Shown: positions 43,228 to 53,011, counted from the stretch's first letter. The stretch: DNA of 64,000 bases from Candidatus Microthrix parvicella Bio17-1 (GCF_000299415.1 NZ_AMPG01000003.1:186001-250000); one strand, 5' to 3'. Notes: generated by a model not told the origin, from the sequence alone. Numbers and translations: made by a program.

Positions 43228-43938
43228 GTGCACACTGGAGCGAATGACCGCGTATTGCAGGGTACGGTTTTGTTGAGCAGGTCGATCGTGCGGCGCGAAC
43301 GCGCCTACGGGCCGTCCGACGGGATTCCGGTGGCCTTCTACTGCGGGGCCGGTACCACCGGGCGCAGCTACGAGCTCTGGCTCCGGTTACTCGGTCGCCG
43401 CGGTCTTCGGGTGTGCCCGTACTCTTTTGCCGTCGACGCGTATTCCGACGACGTGGACCACACCTGCGCGAGGCTGTTGTCGGCAGCGGACGAGTTGGCC
43501 GGCGACTTGGAGGGTCCGGCGGTGATGGGGCTCAGCCTGGGTGCCGACCTGGCGTTCATGGTGGCCAACCGTCGCAGCGACGTGCGCAACCTGGTGGCCA
43601 TCGCCACCGGTGCCAGTTTTGCCCGGTGTGCCTGGCAGGATCGGCCCCTTCGTCGTCGGCTGATCGAGAGGGGCTGGACGTTGCCGAGGTTGGAGATCGC
43701 CTGGCGCGAGCTGTCGCCCGAACACAACCTCCCCGATGGGCCCAACCGGCGCGTGAGGTTCTCCTACTCCGCCTACGATCGGCTGATCGGTGCTGCCAAC
43801 GCCAGTGAACTCGCTGCTGCGCTGCGTGCCTCCGGCGCTGTGGTCGACGTTCGCCGAGGTCACGCCCCCGGGCACCTCGCCGCGTGCGCCGCCGGTTTGT
43901 CGGCCCCTGCATCCCTCGCCAACGCGCTGAAGCGATGA
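43228..43938 (+). CDS. Alpha/beta hydrolase-fold protein
   Basis: 236 residues in the longest form. The nucleophile elbow GLSLGAD (Ser) and the preceding PVAFYCGAGTTGRSY indicate an alpha/beta hydrolase; the C-terminal RRGHAPGHLAA supplies the likely catalytic His. The start is uncertain: GTG 43228 is the longest, but a TACGGT -10-like hexamer at 43263-43268 suggests a later start, TTG 43270/43273 or GTG 43288. The stop overlaps the GH38 ATG (ATGA at 43935-43938), so the two are translated together. Divergent from lysS. Substrate unknown; might de-acylate a glycan handled by the GH38 enzyme. Confidence 0.72.
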   Translation: MHTGANDRVLQGTVLLSRSIVRRERAYGPSDGIPVAFYCGAGTTGRSYELWLRLLGRRGLRVCPYSFAVDAYSDDVDHTCARLLSAADELAGDLEGPAVMGLSLGADLAFMVANRRSDVRNLVAIATGASFARCAWQDRPLRRRLIERGWTLPRLEIAWRELSPEHNLPDGPNRRVRFSYSAYDRLIGAANASELAAALRASGAVVDVRRGHAPGHLAACAAGLSAPASLANALKR

Positions 43939-46406
43939 CCAACTCAACCGAGGCGGTCGTGCGCTCACTCCTCGGCATCCCGTCGGCCGCCACCGAGGTG
44001 GTCGTCGTGGCCGAGACGTCCCATTGGGACCCCAATTGGCTGCTGACCGCTGATCGTTACTACCGCTGGTGTGTGCGCCCGGCCCTCGATCGCACCCTCG
44101 ACGAGTTGGCGTCCGATCCCAGGCGCGTCTTCAGCCTGGAGTGCCTCTTTTTCGTCGACCTGTATTGGCGTGACCGACCCGAACGGCGCCCCGAGCTGGT
44201 TCGCCTGGTGAACGAGGGACGGCTGCGGTTCACCGGCAGCGGGGTCACCACGCCGGACACACTTTTGCCCGAGGACGAGTTGTTGCTGCGGGATCTGCTG
44301 GTGGGCCAGGAGTGGTTGCGAACGCGGGGCATGACCCAGGAGCCTCGGCTGCTCTACCTGCCCGACAGCTTCGGGCATTCGCCCGGCCTGCCGGCGTTGC
44401 TGCGGGCGGGCGGGTTCGACTACGCAGCGGTGTGCCGCATCGACGGCATGCGGTTTCCGGGTGCCGACCTGGAGCCGGCCGCCAACTTCCCCCGGCCGGG
44501 CACCAGCGCGGCGCATCTGTTGGCCGAGGGCACCGCCGACTTTGTCTGGCGCTCCGCCGACGGGAGCGAGGTGCTCACCCACTGGATGGCCCACGGCTAC
44601 GGCCATGGCGACATGATCGCCAGCGGTGGCCTGAGCCGGGTCCTGGGCCTGCCCGCAGCGTGGCCCGATCGCCGCCCCGTCCACGTCGATGCCCGAATCG
44701 ACGGCTACCTCGCCGACCTGCGCCTCGTGGCGAAGACCCCGTACCGGCTGCTGGGCATCGGCTACGACTTCGTTCGGCCGGTCCCTCGCCTGGTTGCACT
44801 GCTCGACGATTGGAACGAACGCCACTACCACCGCACCGGAACCTGGCTGGTGAACGCGGCGATCGACGATTATCTCGACCTCGTTGCGCACCACCGACAC
44901 CTGCTGCCCACCATCGACCTTGATCCCAACCCCTATTGGATGGGCTTCTACGCCACCCGTCCCGAGCTCAAGGCTCAAGCCCGGGATTTGGGGCGGCGGC
45001 TCCTTGCCGCAGATGCGCACGATGCGACCGTGGCGCTTGTCGAAGGCGGCCCGGTTGAGCGCCCGTCGGCCCAGCGGCATGCGCGGTGGATCGCCGCCAC
45101 CTCCAACCATCACGACTTTGTCACCGGCACCGCCCCCGACCGTGTGGCGCGCACTGAGCAGGCGGGCTGGCTCGCCTCGGCCATCGACGAGACGCCATGG
45201 CCCAACCCGGGCGATGGGCCCAACCCGAAAGAGGACCGTGGGCAGGGTGCCGATCTCCGGCCGGGGGCCGACGCCCGCCCAGGTCCGCTGTCCGTTCGCA
45301 GCGACGGCCACCTCGTGGTTGTGGCGGCACCGTGGGGCACCGCCGTGTTCGACCCCCGGAGGGGCGGCGCACTCGTCAGCCTCACCGGCCCCGGCGGAGC
45401 GGAACTGCTGGAGGGGCCCAGCCTCGAGCTGCGCTCCTACACCGACAGCGGAGGCCTGTGGCGTCTCGGCAACGAGTTGCACGGGGGACGCTGGTCGCTG
45501 AGCGATTGCAGCACCGATCACCCGGCAACCATCCAGGTCGATCACGACGGCGGGGTCGCGCAGGTCCATGTGCGCACGAGGCTGGCCGGGCGCTCCAGTT
45601 TGCTGCAGCACACGATTCGGTCCGGTGACCCGGCCATCGTCACCCGCAGCTCCGTCGACGTCCCCAACCGGCGCACCGTCACCCTCGCGGTTCACCAGCG
45701 GGCCGCACCGGCCAGGGTCACCATGCACCAGCCGGGCGGGGTCGTCGAACGTCCGCTCAGCCGCTACTACGAGCCGACCTACTGGCCGCTCCACTCGTTC
45801 GCCGTCACCAGACCCGTCAGCTCTGATCGATCAGCGCTGGCGGTTGCCACCGCCTCCCCGACCGGGCTCCACGTCGACGCCGGGGGCATCACCGAGGTCG
45901 TGGTCGCCCGCACCGCGGTGAAGGAGGTCGCCTTTCGCGTGGTGCCGGTGATGGCCCCCGCTTGGGGACTCAGCTGGGAGAGCCAGGACGCAGTCGTTGC
46001 ATGGGGTTGGCACGATGCCGATACCGATGCCGATGCCGATGCCGATCGCTCCCGCAGCGCCGTTGGCGTCGGGCGTCATCTGGCCTCGGTCGTGGACCGC
46101 TCCGTCGGCCACGGCGCCCCCAACCGCCCGGTTCACGTGAGCGACCTGGACGTCGAGATCGCCGCGGTCAAGCCCGCCGACCGGGGTGCGGGTACCATCG
46201 TTCGACTTCGCAGTTGGGCATCCCCGTCGGTCCCGAGAACGGTGAGCGTTCTGCTGAACGAGCACCTCGACGTCGACCTGGTTGCGGCCTGGCTGACCGA
46301 CAGCCGGGAGCGTGACCTCTGCACGCTTGACGTTGCTCCACGAGGCCTTGGGGTGCCCATCGATGGGCACCTCACCACCGTCCGTCTCGCAACCCGCCCA
46401 CGCTGA
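43935..46406 (+). CDS. GH38-family alpha-mannosidase-like glycoside hydrolase
   Basis: 823 residues. The N-terminal catalytic domain has SHWDPNWLLTADRYY with the zinc-binding His-x-Asp, a nucleophile-region block near SLECLFFVDLYWRDRPE, and LPDSFGHSPGLPALLRAGGFD, the diagnostic GH38 stretch. NHHDFVTGT supplies another zinc His. The C-terminal half is beta-rich, as in family members. No signal peptide, so it is probably cytoplasmic and acts on imported or recycled mannose glycans. A Asp/Ala/Thr run (DADTDADADAD) near residue 694 comes from a hexanucleotide repeat. Coupled to the preceding hydrolase gene. Confidence 0.85.
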   Translation: MTNSTEAVVRSLLGIPSAATEVVVVAETSHWDPNWLLTADRYYRWCVRPALDRTLDELASDPRRVFSLECLFFVDLYWRDRPERRPELVRLVNEGRLRFTGSGVTTPDTLLPEDELLLRDLLVGQEWLRTRGMTQEPRLLYLPDSFGHSPGLPALLRAGGFDYAAVCRIDGMRFPGADLEPAANFPRPGTSAAHLLAEGTADFVWRSADGSEVLTHWMAHGYGHGDMIASGGLSRVLGLPAAWPDRRPVHVDARIDGYLADLRLVAKTPYRLLGIGYDFVRPVPRLVALLDDWNERHYHRTGTWLVNAAIDDYLDLVAHHRHLLPTIDLDPNPYWMGFYATRPELKAQARDLGRRLLAADAHDATVALVEGGPVERPSAQRHARWIAATSNHHDFVTGTAPDRVARTEQAGWLASAIDETPWPNPGDGPNPKEDRGQGADLRPGADARPGPLSVRSDGHLVVVAAPWGTAVFDPRRGGALVSLTGPGGAELLEGPSLELRSYTDSGGLWRLGNELHGGRWSLSDCSTDHPATIQVDHDGGVAQVHVRTRLAGRSSLLQHTIRSGDPAIVTRSSVDVPNRRTVTLAVHQRAAPARVTMHQPGGVVERPLSRYYEPTYWPLHSFAVTRPVSSDRSALAVATASPTGLHVDAGGITEVVVARTAVKEVAFRVVPVMAPAWGLSWESQDAVVAWGWHDADTDADADADRSRSAVGVGRHLASVVDRSVGHGAPNRPVHVSDLDVEIAAVKPADRGAGTIVRLRSWASPSVPRTVSVLLNEHLDVDLVAAWLTDSRERDLCTLDVAPRGLGVPIDGHLTTVRLATRPR
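46014..46047 (+). repeat. Hexanucleotide repeat GATGCC
   Basis: Five consecutive GATGCC-type units (one is GATACC) inside the GH38 gene encode alternating Asp-Ala. In frame, so length changes would alter the protein by two residues per unit. Confidence 0.8.
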
Positions 46407-46498
46407 GGGTGCGCCGTTGGTCGTGAGATCCGACGTTGTTCGGATGCCTACCAGCCTGGAGCCCCATGTCCAAAGGTCTCCGGTGGATACGGGCTGGG

Positions 46499-46504
46499 TA
46501 GGGT
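46499..46504 (+). promoter_or_regulatory. Predicted -10 box (TAGGGT) of modABC
   Basis: TAGGGT lies 27 bases before the modA ATG, with GAGGAG at 46522-46527 between them. Confidence 0.4.
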
Positions 46505-46531
46505 TCACACTTGGCCCTCTTGAGGAGTGCA

Positions 46532-47332
46532 ATGACCAAGCGGTTGTGGACGGTTTTGTTGGTGGGAGCGATGGCTCTCGCTTCGGTCGGCTGCGGAGGT
46601 GACGAAGAGGGCTCGGCGAGCACGGGTACCACCGCCCAGGCGGCGGACGACACGGTTGACGGTCCGGTACTGGTGTTTGCGGCGGCCTCGCTCACCGATG
46701 CGTTCGGTGAGATGAAGACCTCCTTTGAGGCCGACAATCCCGGGGCTGAGGTGCAGCTGAACTTCGCCGGCAGCTCGGCGCTCCGTGAGCAGATTCTCGA
46801 GGGCGCCCCGGCCGACGTCTTTGCCTCGGCCAACGGTTCGAACATGGACGCCGTGGTCGAAGCGGACCAGGTCTCCGGGAAACCGGACGCGTTCGTCACC
46901 AACAGCCTGCAGATCGCTGTGCCGCCGAAGAACCCCGGCAAGGTCAAGGGTCTGGCCGACTTCGCCAACGAGGAGCTGCTGATCGGGCTGTGCGCCGAAG
47001 CGGTTCCGTGTGGCGACTTTGGTCGGGAGGCGTTGGCCAACGCCGACGTGAAGGCATCGGTCGACACCAACGAGCCCGACGTTCGGGCTTTGCTCACCAA
47101 GGTTGGTGCCGATGAATTGGACGCCGGCATTGTGTACGTCACCGACGTGAAGGCGGCGGGCGACGACGTGCTGGGCATCGATATTCCCAAGGCGGACAAC
47201 GTGGTTGCGACCTACCCCATCGCCGCACTTGCGGAGGCTCCCAACCCTGATGGGGCTGCGGCCTTCACCAAGTTCGTGTTGTCGGAGCAGGGCCAGGCCA
47301 TCCTGGTCGACTTTGGCTTTGGCGCACCGTGA
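46532..47332 (+). CDS. modA: Molybdate ABC transporter substrate-binding lipoprotein
   Basis: 266 residues. A signal peptide with lipobox (LASVGC) places the acylated Cys near residue 21. ModA blocks: LVFAAASLTDAF, NFAGSSALREQILEGAPADVFASA and a periplasmic-binding-protein type II fold. Binds molybdate or tungstate outside the cell and delivers it to ModBC. The ATG is preceded by GAGGAG. First gene of modABC. Its product would feed molybdenum cofactor enzymes, none of which is in the window. Confidence 0.95.
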   Translation: MTKRLWTVLLVGAMALASVGCGGDEEGSASTGTTAQAADDTVDGPVLVFAAASLTDAFGEMKTSFEADNPGAEVQLNFAGSSALREQILEGAPADVFASANGSNMDAVVEADQVSGKPDAFVTNSLQIAVPPKNPGKVKGLADFANEELLIGLCAEAVPCGDFGREALANADVKASVDTNEPDVRALLTKVGADELDAGIVYVTDVKAAGDDVLGIDIPKADNVVATYPIAALAEAPNPDGAAAFTKFVLSEQGQAILVDFGFGAP

Positions 47333-47370
47333 ACGCGCTTTGTTGAGCGCGATTTTGTGATCACGGTTCC

Positions 47371-48177
47371 ATGAGCGCGGCGCGCCGGCAGCGGGTTGGC
47401 CAACGGCCCCCGCTCGTGCTGGTAACTCTTGGTGGCATCGGCGCGGCGGTGTTCATCATTCCGTTGTTGGGGCTGGCCAGTCGCACGCCGTGGCGCAAAC
47501 TCCCCGAGTTGGTGTCCTCCGATGTCGTGGTCGACGCATTGCGGCTGTCGCTGTTCACCTCGTTGCTGGCGGGGATCATCTCGTTGATGTTGGGGGTGCC
47601 GCTGGCCTGGCTCTTGGCTCGGGTGGAGTTTCCGGGCCGCAGCATCGTCCGGGCGGTCGTCACGCTGCCGATGGTGTTGCCGCCCGTCGTCGGCGGTGCA
47701 GCGTTGCTGTTTGCGTTTGGCCGTCGCGGTCTGGTGGGGGAGCCCCTCAACGCGGCGACCGGGTTCCTCATGCCGTTCTCGGTCTGGGGTGTGGTGGCGG
47801 CCAACGTGTTCGTGGCGATGCCGTTTCTGGTCGTCACGGTGGAGGGCGCGCTTGCCGGCCTGGACACGCGCTATGAGCATGCAGCGGCAAGCCTGGGGGC
47901 CTCGCGGCTCACCGTGTTCAGGCGAGTGACGCTGCCGATGATCGCCCCGTCGCTGCGTGCGGGCCTGGTGCTGGCCTGGGCCCGGGCATTGGGAGAGTTC
48001 GGCGCCACCATCACCTTCGCCGGCAACCTCCAGGGACGCACGCAGACCCTGCCCCTGGCGGTGTTCGTCGCCCTCGAATCCAATCGGGACGCTGCGGTGG
48101 CGATGAGCCTGGTGCTGGTGGCGGTGTCGCTGGTGGTGCTGTTGTCGTTGCGTGACCGCTGGTGGACCCGGCCGTGA
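47371..48177 (+). CDS. modB: Molybdate ABC transporter permease
   Basis: 268 residues with about five or six membrane spans. The cytoplasmic coupling motif is EHAAASLGASRLTVFRRVTLPMIAP. The N-terminal span follows a basic stretch (RRQRVGQR). The stop overlaps the modC GTG (GTGA at 48174-48177). Lies 38 bases after modA. Confidence 0.94.
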   Translation: MSAARRQRVGQRPPLVLVTLGGIGAAVFIIPLLGLASRTPWRKLPELVSSDVVVDALRLSLFTSLLAGIISLMLGVPLAWLLARVEFPGRSIVRAVVTLPMVLPPVVGGAALLFAFGRRGLVGEPLNAATGFLMPFSVWGVVAANVFVAMPFLVVTVEGALAGLDTRYEHAAASLGASRLTVFRRVTLPMIAPSLRAGLVLAWARALGEFGATITFAGNLQGRTQTLPLAVFVALESNRDAAVAMSLVLVAVSLVVLLSLRDRWWTRP

Positions 48178-49262
48178 CCAGCGTGGCGCAGACGACCGCC
48201 GGCCTGTCGGCCCGCATCGTCGTGAGTCGCAGCGACACGTTCACGCTCGACCTCGAGGTGGCGATCGAACCCGGCACCACCGCCGCGCTGCTCGGCCCAA
48301 ACGGCTCGGGCAAGTCCACCACGGTGGACGCACTGGCCGGCATCGTGCCGCTCGACGAGGGGCGCATTCAACTGGACGGTCGGGTGCTCGACGATCCCGA
48401 TGCCGGGGTGTTTGTGCCGACCGAGCAGCGGGGGCTGGGCGTGGTGTTTCAGCAGGGGCTGTTGTTCGACCACCTGGACGTCGCCGCCAACATTGCCTTT
48501 GGGCCCCGCTCGGCCGGACGGCCATCCAAGCAGGCCGATGCGATCGCCCGCCGGTGGATCGACACGCTCGACCTGGCTGACCTGGCCGATCGGCACCCCA
48601 ACCGATTGTCCGGCGGGCAGGCCCAACGGGTGGCGTTGGCCCGGGCCCTGGCCACCGACCCGGACCTGCTGATGCTCGACGAGCCGCTCGCCGCACTCGA
48701 CATCGCCACCCGCACCAGGCTTCGCCGAACCCTTGCCGCCCACCTTGACTACTACGAGGGTCCTCGGTTGTTGATCACGCACGACCCCGTCGACGCGTTC
48801 CTTCTCGCCGATTGCATCTACATCCTGGAGGGGGGATCGGTGACGCAGGCCGGCAGCGTGGAGGACATCCGTCGCCGGCCGGCCACCCCCTATGTCGCTG
48901 CGCTGGCCGGGCTCAATTTGCTGAGCGGAATCAACAACAACGGCATGGTGAAGCTGAACGACCACCCGTCCCAAACCTTGCAGAGCGCCGACAGGGCCAC
49001 CACCGGCTCGGTGCTGGTGACCATCCACCCAACCGCCGTGGCGTTGCATGCCGAGCAGCCTCACGGAAGCCCCCGCAATGTCTGGGGGAGCACGGTTGTC
49101 GCCGTCGAGCCGCTGGGGGACATCACCCGCATCATCCTCGGTGAGCCATTGCCGCTGAACGTTGACATCACCCCGGCGTCCACCGAGTTGTTGCAGCTGA
49201 AACCCGGCGCAACGGTGTGGGCATCGGTGAAGGCCACCGAGGTCAACCTCAACCCGGCGTAG
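48174..49262 (+). CDS. modC: Molybdate ABC transporter ATP-binding protein
   Basis: 362 residues. Walker A GPNGSGKST, signature LSGGQAQR, Walker B LLMLDEPLAALD and the switch His in LLITHDP are intact. The C-terminal 110 residues form a TOBE-type domain (GSVLVTIHPTAVAL, TVWASVKATEV) that in this family senses molybdate. The GTG is coupled to modB. An upstream in-frame GTG at 48162 is possible but overlaps modB further. Confidence 0.95.
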   Translation: MTSVAQTTAGLSARIVVSRSDTFTLDLEVAIEPGTTAALLGPNGSGKSTTVDALAGIVPLDEGRIQLDGRVLDDPDAGVFVPTEQRGLGVVFQQGLLFDHLDVAANIAFGPRSAGRPSKQADAIARRWIDTLDLADLADRHPNRLSGGQAQRVALARALATDPDLLMLDEPLAALDIATRTRLRRTLAAHLDYYEGPRLLITHDPVDAFLLADCIYILEGGSVTQAGSVEDIRRRPATPYVAALAGLNLLSGINNNGMVKLNDHPSQTLQSADRATTGSVLVTIHPTAVALHAEQPHGSPRNVWGSTVVAVEPLGDITRIILGEPLPLNVDITPASTELLQLKPGATVWASVKATEVNLNPA

Positions 49263-49292
49263 CGGGTTGGCCTGGAATGACCGGTGACGCGT

Positions 49293-50210
49293 TCAGGCCG
49301 GGAGTTCCTGCAGGAACAGGTCGTAGCTCTCCTTGAAACCCACCTGACCGGCGGGGGTCTTGGCGCTGACGTTGGCGTCGAGGGTTCGCCGCACGACGAC
49401 GCCCTCCTCGGTGACCCAGAAGTCGTTGTCGTAGGTGCCGTAGGTGGTCGTGCCCTTGGTGCCGACCACGGTGCTGATGCGAAGGCGTTGGGTGTCGACC
49501 TTGGTGCCGTCGACGGTGACCGACTCGTGGCCCAACACCTCGCTGGTCAAGACGGCGGGGACCGTCCCCACCATGTCCCCGCTGGCGGTGCACTTCACCG
49601 TCGCCTTGGGGCGGGTGTCCAGCTGGAAGAGACCGGCGGGCCAAACGGTGGCCTCGGGGCAGGTGGTGATCGTTTCATCCTTGACCCCGACGAACTCGTG
49701 GCGGGTGGTGAAGCTTTGCAGCGACAGGTCGCCTTCCTCCGTTGCGCACAACACCAGTTCGTCGTCGCGTTGTTCGAACAGCTTCAGCCTGACGGTGGAA
49801 CCGCCGCAGTCGTTGCCGGTCGTTGTGGTGACCACCTCGGGTGGAAACTCGTGCAGCGGCCCGCCCAGCAGGTCGACGTATTCGGTTCCTTTGGCGTTGT
49901 ACACGAAGGCACCCGATGCGAGTTCTGTCTCGGCGTTGCCGTCGCTGCCGCCCTCGGCTTCGTCGAACTGCTTGACGATGGCTGCGGTGTCCACCGGATC
50001 GGACCGGTCGCGCACCTCGACGACGATCTTGACCAGCGCCAGCACGATGGCCGCCGCGCCCAATGCCACGATCGCCATCCGAAGCCTGCGCGGCAGTGCC
50101 GCCCATCTTCCGGGTTGGTCGGGTGCCGGTTGGCTCTCCTCGGGCGGTGCCGCTGCGGCTGCGTTGGGTTCGTCGGGAGTGTTGGAGTCGTCGTCGATCG
50201 ATGCGGTCAT
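49293..50210 (-). CDS. Single-pass membrane protein of unknown function
   Basis: 305 residues, not recognised. The N-terminal 45 residues are acidic, Pro/Ala-rich and disordered. A basic patch (ALPRRLRM) and one hydrophobic span (about 46-64, AIVALGAAAIVLALVKIVV) follow, so the remaining 240 residues are extracytoplasmic. That part is beta-rich with five or six Cys (for example GNDCGGST, LVLCATEE, TTCPEATVWP, TVKCTAS), suggesting disulfides. ATG 50210 is the start of compositionally normal sequence. Divergent from cydA. Confidence 0.75.
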   Translation of the reverse strand: MTASIDDDSNTPDEPNAAAAAPPEESQPAPDQPGRWAALPRRLRMAIVALGAAAIVLALVKIVVEVRDRSDPVDTAAIVKQFDEAEGGSDGNAETELASGAFVYNAKGTEYVDLLGGPLHEFPPEVVTTTTGNDCGGSTVRLKLFEQRDDELVLCATEEGDLSLQSFTTRHEFVGVKDETITTCPEATVWPAGLFQLDTRPKATVKCTASGDMVGTVPAVLTSEVLGHESVTVDGTKVDTQRLRISTVVGTKGTTTYGTYDNDFWVTEEGVVVRRTLDANVSAKTPAGQVGFKESYDLFLQELPA

Positions 50211-50428
50211 GACGCTGCATCGTCGCGCGATTCGGTGTGTCGGGCGAGTAGATCCCGTCGATGTCACTGAACCGGCTATCTCATCAAGTCACTGCTTGTC
50301 ACCGAATCAACGCAATATCGTGTACCGAGAGGGTGGCGCAATGCACAGGCTGAGGATGGCGGAAGGAATGCCCTCGCTCCCTAGAGTCACCGTGACCAGA
50401 AGTTTTCGGACCTACGCAAGGACGCGTG

Positions 50429-51877
50429 ATGGAGTCTCTCAACCTGGCCAGGTGGCAGTTCGGTATCACCACGGTGTACCACTACTTCTTCGTGCCGATC
50501 ACGATTGGGCTGTCACTCGTCGTGGCCCTGATGCAGACCTTTTGGATGCGCTCCCGCAATCCCGAGTGGCTGCGCCTCACCAAGTTCTTCGGCAAGTTGT
50601 TCACGATCAACTTCATCCTCGGGTTGGCCACCGGCATCGTTCAAGAGTTCCAGTTCGGCATGAACTGGTCGGACTACTCCCGCTTCGTCGGCGACATCTT
50701 CGGCGCGCCGCTGGCCATCGAGGCGCTTCTGGCCTTCTTCCTCGAAAGCACGTTCCTCGGTCTGTGGATCTTCGGGTGGGGTCGCATCAACGAGAAGGTT
50801 CACCTCGGGGCGATCTGGCTGGTGCACATCGGCACCGTGCTGTCCGCCTTCTTCATCCTGGCCGCCAACTCGTTCATGCAAAACCCGGTTGGCTACACCA
50901 ACAATCCGGTCACCGGCCGTGCCGAGCTCACCGACTTTGTTGCGGTCCTCACCAACAAGGTGCAGTTGGTCGCGTTTCCGCACGTGATCGCGGCCGCCTG
51001 GATGAGCGGTGGTGCGTTCGTGTTGGGCATCGCGTTGTGGCTGATGTGGCGCTCGCAGACCCCCGAGGGCGACCTGGGCATGTATCGCCGCTCCGCAAGG
51101 CTGGGTGCGATCATCCTGCTGCTGGGTGGTGTCGCCGTGACGATCACCGGCGACCTCCAGAGCCGGGTGATGACCCAGGTGCAGCCGATGAAGATGGCGG
51201 CGGCCGAGGCGCTGTACGACACCTCGCCCGAGGGCAAGGGTGCGTCCTTCTCGATCATCTCGGTCGGCACGCCGGACGGTCAGCATGAGACCTGGGCGAT
51301 CCGGGTTCCGAAGCTGCTGTCGTTCCTGTCCACCGGCACGCTCGACGGCCGGGTCGAGGGCATCAACGACCTGCAGGCCGAGTACGAGTTGGCCTTCAGT
51401 GGCAATGCGCTGACCGAGGCGGCGAACTACCGCCCGATCATCCCGGTCACCTACTGGACCTTCCGCTGGATGATCGGCACCGGCATGGCTGCGATGGCCA
51501 TTGGGGCCTTTGCCCTCTGGGCCCTGCGGGGAGATGTCCGCCGCCTGACGTCCAAGCGCTGGCTGTGGACCAGCCTGGCGGTGATCCTGCTGCCGCTGTT
51601 GGCCAACTCCTTCGGCTGGATCTTCACCGAGATGGGCCGCCAACCGTGGCTGGTCTTCGGCGTGATCACCACCAAGATGGGCGTCAGCCCGGGGGTATCG
51701 GCCTGGGAGGTGGCGGCGTCGCTGGGCACCTTCACCCTGCTCTACGGCGCACTGGCGGTCGTCGAGGTGGGGCTGATCCTCCGCTACGGACGCACCGGAG
51801 CCGAGCCGGCCCCGCCACCCGAGTCGCTCGACCCGAGCGAACGCGACGACGACGAACCATTCGTGTTCTCCTACTAA
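50429..51877 (+). CDS. cydA: Cytochrome bd ubiquinol/menaquinol oxidase subunit I
   Basis: 482 residues, haem-bearing subunit of the high-affinity terminal oxidase. The N-terminus ARWQFGITTVYHYFFVPITIGLS carries haem ligand His19-type residues, then FGMNWSDYSRFVGDIFGAPLAIE, and the Q-loop region is short (CIO-like). GRQPWLV is conserved. About nine membrane spans. The ATG at 50429 has AAGGA six bases upstream; the adjacent GTG 50426 is the longer alternative. TAGAGT at 50382-50387 is a likely -10 box. Forms an operon with cydB and cydDC. Confidence 0.96.
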   Translation: MESLNLARWQFGITTVYHYFFVPITIGLSLVVALMQTFWMRSRNPEWLRLTKFFGKLFTINFILGLATGIVQEFQFGMNWSDYSRFVGDIFGAPLAIEALLAFFLESTFLGLWIFGWGRINEKVHLGAIWLVHIGTVLSAFFILAANSFMQNPVGYTNNPVTGRAELTDFVAVLTNKVQLVAFPHVIAAAWMSGGAFVLGIALWLMWRSQTPEGDLGMYRRSARLGAIILLLGGVAVTITGDLQSRVMTQVQPMKMAAAEALYDTSPEGKGASFSIISVGTPDGQHETWAIRVPKLLSFLSTGTLDGRVEGINDLQAEYELAFSGNALTEAANYRPIIPVTYWTFRWMIGTGMAAMAIGAFALWALRGDVRRLTSKRWLWTSLAVILLPLLANSFGWIFTEMGRQPWLVFGVITTKMGVSPGVSAWEVAASLGTFTLLYGALAVVEVGLILRYGRTGAEPAPPPESLDPSERDDDEPFVFSY

Positions 51878-51886
51878 GGCGCTGAT

Positions 51887-53011
51887 ATGGAACTCACCAC
51901 CGTTTGGTTCATCCTGATCGCCGTCCTGTGGATCGGCTACTTCGTCCTCGAAGGCTTCGACTTCGGCGTCGGCATCCTCTTCCCCGTACTGGGCCGAGAC
52001 GACCCGGACCTCGGTTCCAATGACCTGGCCGAGACCGGCGAGATCCGGCGGCGCGTGATGCTGTCGACGGTCGGGCCGGTGTGGGACGGCAACGAGGTGT
52101 GGCTGCTCACCGCCGGCGGCGCCACCTTTGCTGCGTTCCCGCACTGGTACGCCACCCTGTTCTCGGGCTTCTACCTGCCCCTGCTGCTCATCCTCGTCGC
52201 CCTGATCATGCGGGCGCTCGCCTTTGACTACCGCGGCAAGGTGGACGACCCGGTGTGGCGCCGGCGTTGGGACTGGGCCATCTTCGGTGGTTCCCTGGCC
52301 CCCGCGTTGCTGTGGGGCGTTGCGTTCACCAACATCGTGCGCGGCGTGCCGATCGACGCCGAGATGGAGTACACGGGCAACCTGTTCACGCTGCTCAACC
52401 CCGCAGCGCTGCTCGGCGGGGTGACGACCGTGGCGCTGTTCACCGCCTACGGGGCGATGTTCCTGGCGCTGAAGACCGACGGTGCCATCCGCGCCAAGGC
52501 ACGGGACATCGCCCTGCGCGTCGGCCTGGCGGCCGCCGTGTTGGCGGTGGCCTGGCTGGCGGTCATCCACGCCACCACCGGCTCGGTGGAGTCGTGGATC
52601 ATGGCCGGCGCCGGTGCGGTCTTGCTGCTCGGGGCGCTGGCGATGCTGCCATCGGGCCGAGAGGGTTGGGCGTTTGCCCTGGCGTTCGCGGCGATCGGGA
52701 TGAGCGTCGGCTCGCTGTTCGTCGCATTGTTCCCCGACGTGATGCCGAGCACCACCGACCCGGCGTTCTCGCTGACGACGACCAATGCGTCGTCCACCGA
52801 TTACACCCTGAAGATCATGACGTGGGTGGCCGTCGTGTTCACCCCGATCGTGATCGGTTACCAGGGCTGGAGCTACTGGACGTTCCGCAAGCGGGTGTCG
52901 GGCCACCACATCCCCACCGAGGTGGCCCTGGCCGCCCGTCCCGAGGCGGGCCGCAGGCCAAAGCCCGCCGCCACTGCCGGCACCTCGGCCGGAGGCAGCA
53001 CCGACGCCTGA
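51887..53011 (+). CDS. cydB: Cytochrome bd oxidase subunit II
   Basis: 374 residues, about eight or nine membrane spans. Family blocks: WFILIAVLWIGYFVLEGFDFGVG at the start, GPVWDGNEVWLL, and TAFPHWYATLFS-type AAFPHWYATLFSGFYLPL. The C-terminal 35 residues are hydrophilic, Ala/Pro/Gly-rich. Lies 9 bases after cydA. The stop overlaps the cydDC ATG (TGATG). Confidence 0.95.
   Translation: MELTTVWFILIAVLWIGYFVLEGFDFGVGILFPVLGRDDPDLGSNDLAETGEIRRRVMLSTVGPVWDGNEVWLLTAGGATFAAFPHWYATLFSGFYLPLLLILVALIMRALAFDYRGKVDDPVWRRRWDWAIFGGSLAPALLWGVAFTNIVRGVPIDAEMEYTGNLFTLLNPAALLGGVTTVALFTAYGAMFLALKTDGAIRAKARDIALRVGLAAAVLAVAWLAVIHATTGSVESWIMAGAGAVLLLGALAMLPSGREGWAFALAFAAIGMSVGSLFVALFPDVMPSTTDPAFSLTTTNASSTDYTLKIMTWVAVVFTPIVIGYQGWSYWTFRKRVSGHHIPTEVALAARPEAGRRPKPAATAGTSAGGSTDA

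Noticed and set aside
50513-52909. 798-codon minus-strand frame opposite cydAB
   Set aside because: Rich in His, Gln, Arg and Gly with no fold-like pattern; a typical antisense shadow of GC-rich membrane-protein genes.
52255-53010. N-terminal extension of CydDC
   Set aside because: Out-of-frame reading of cydB; CydDC begins at the ATG overlapping the cydB stop.
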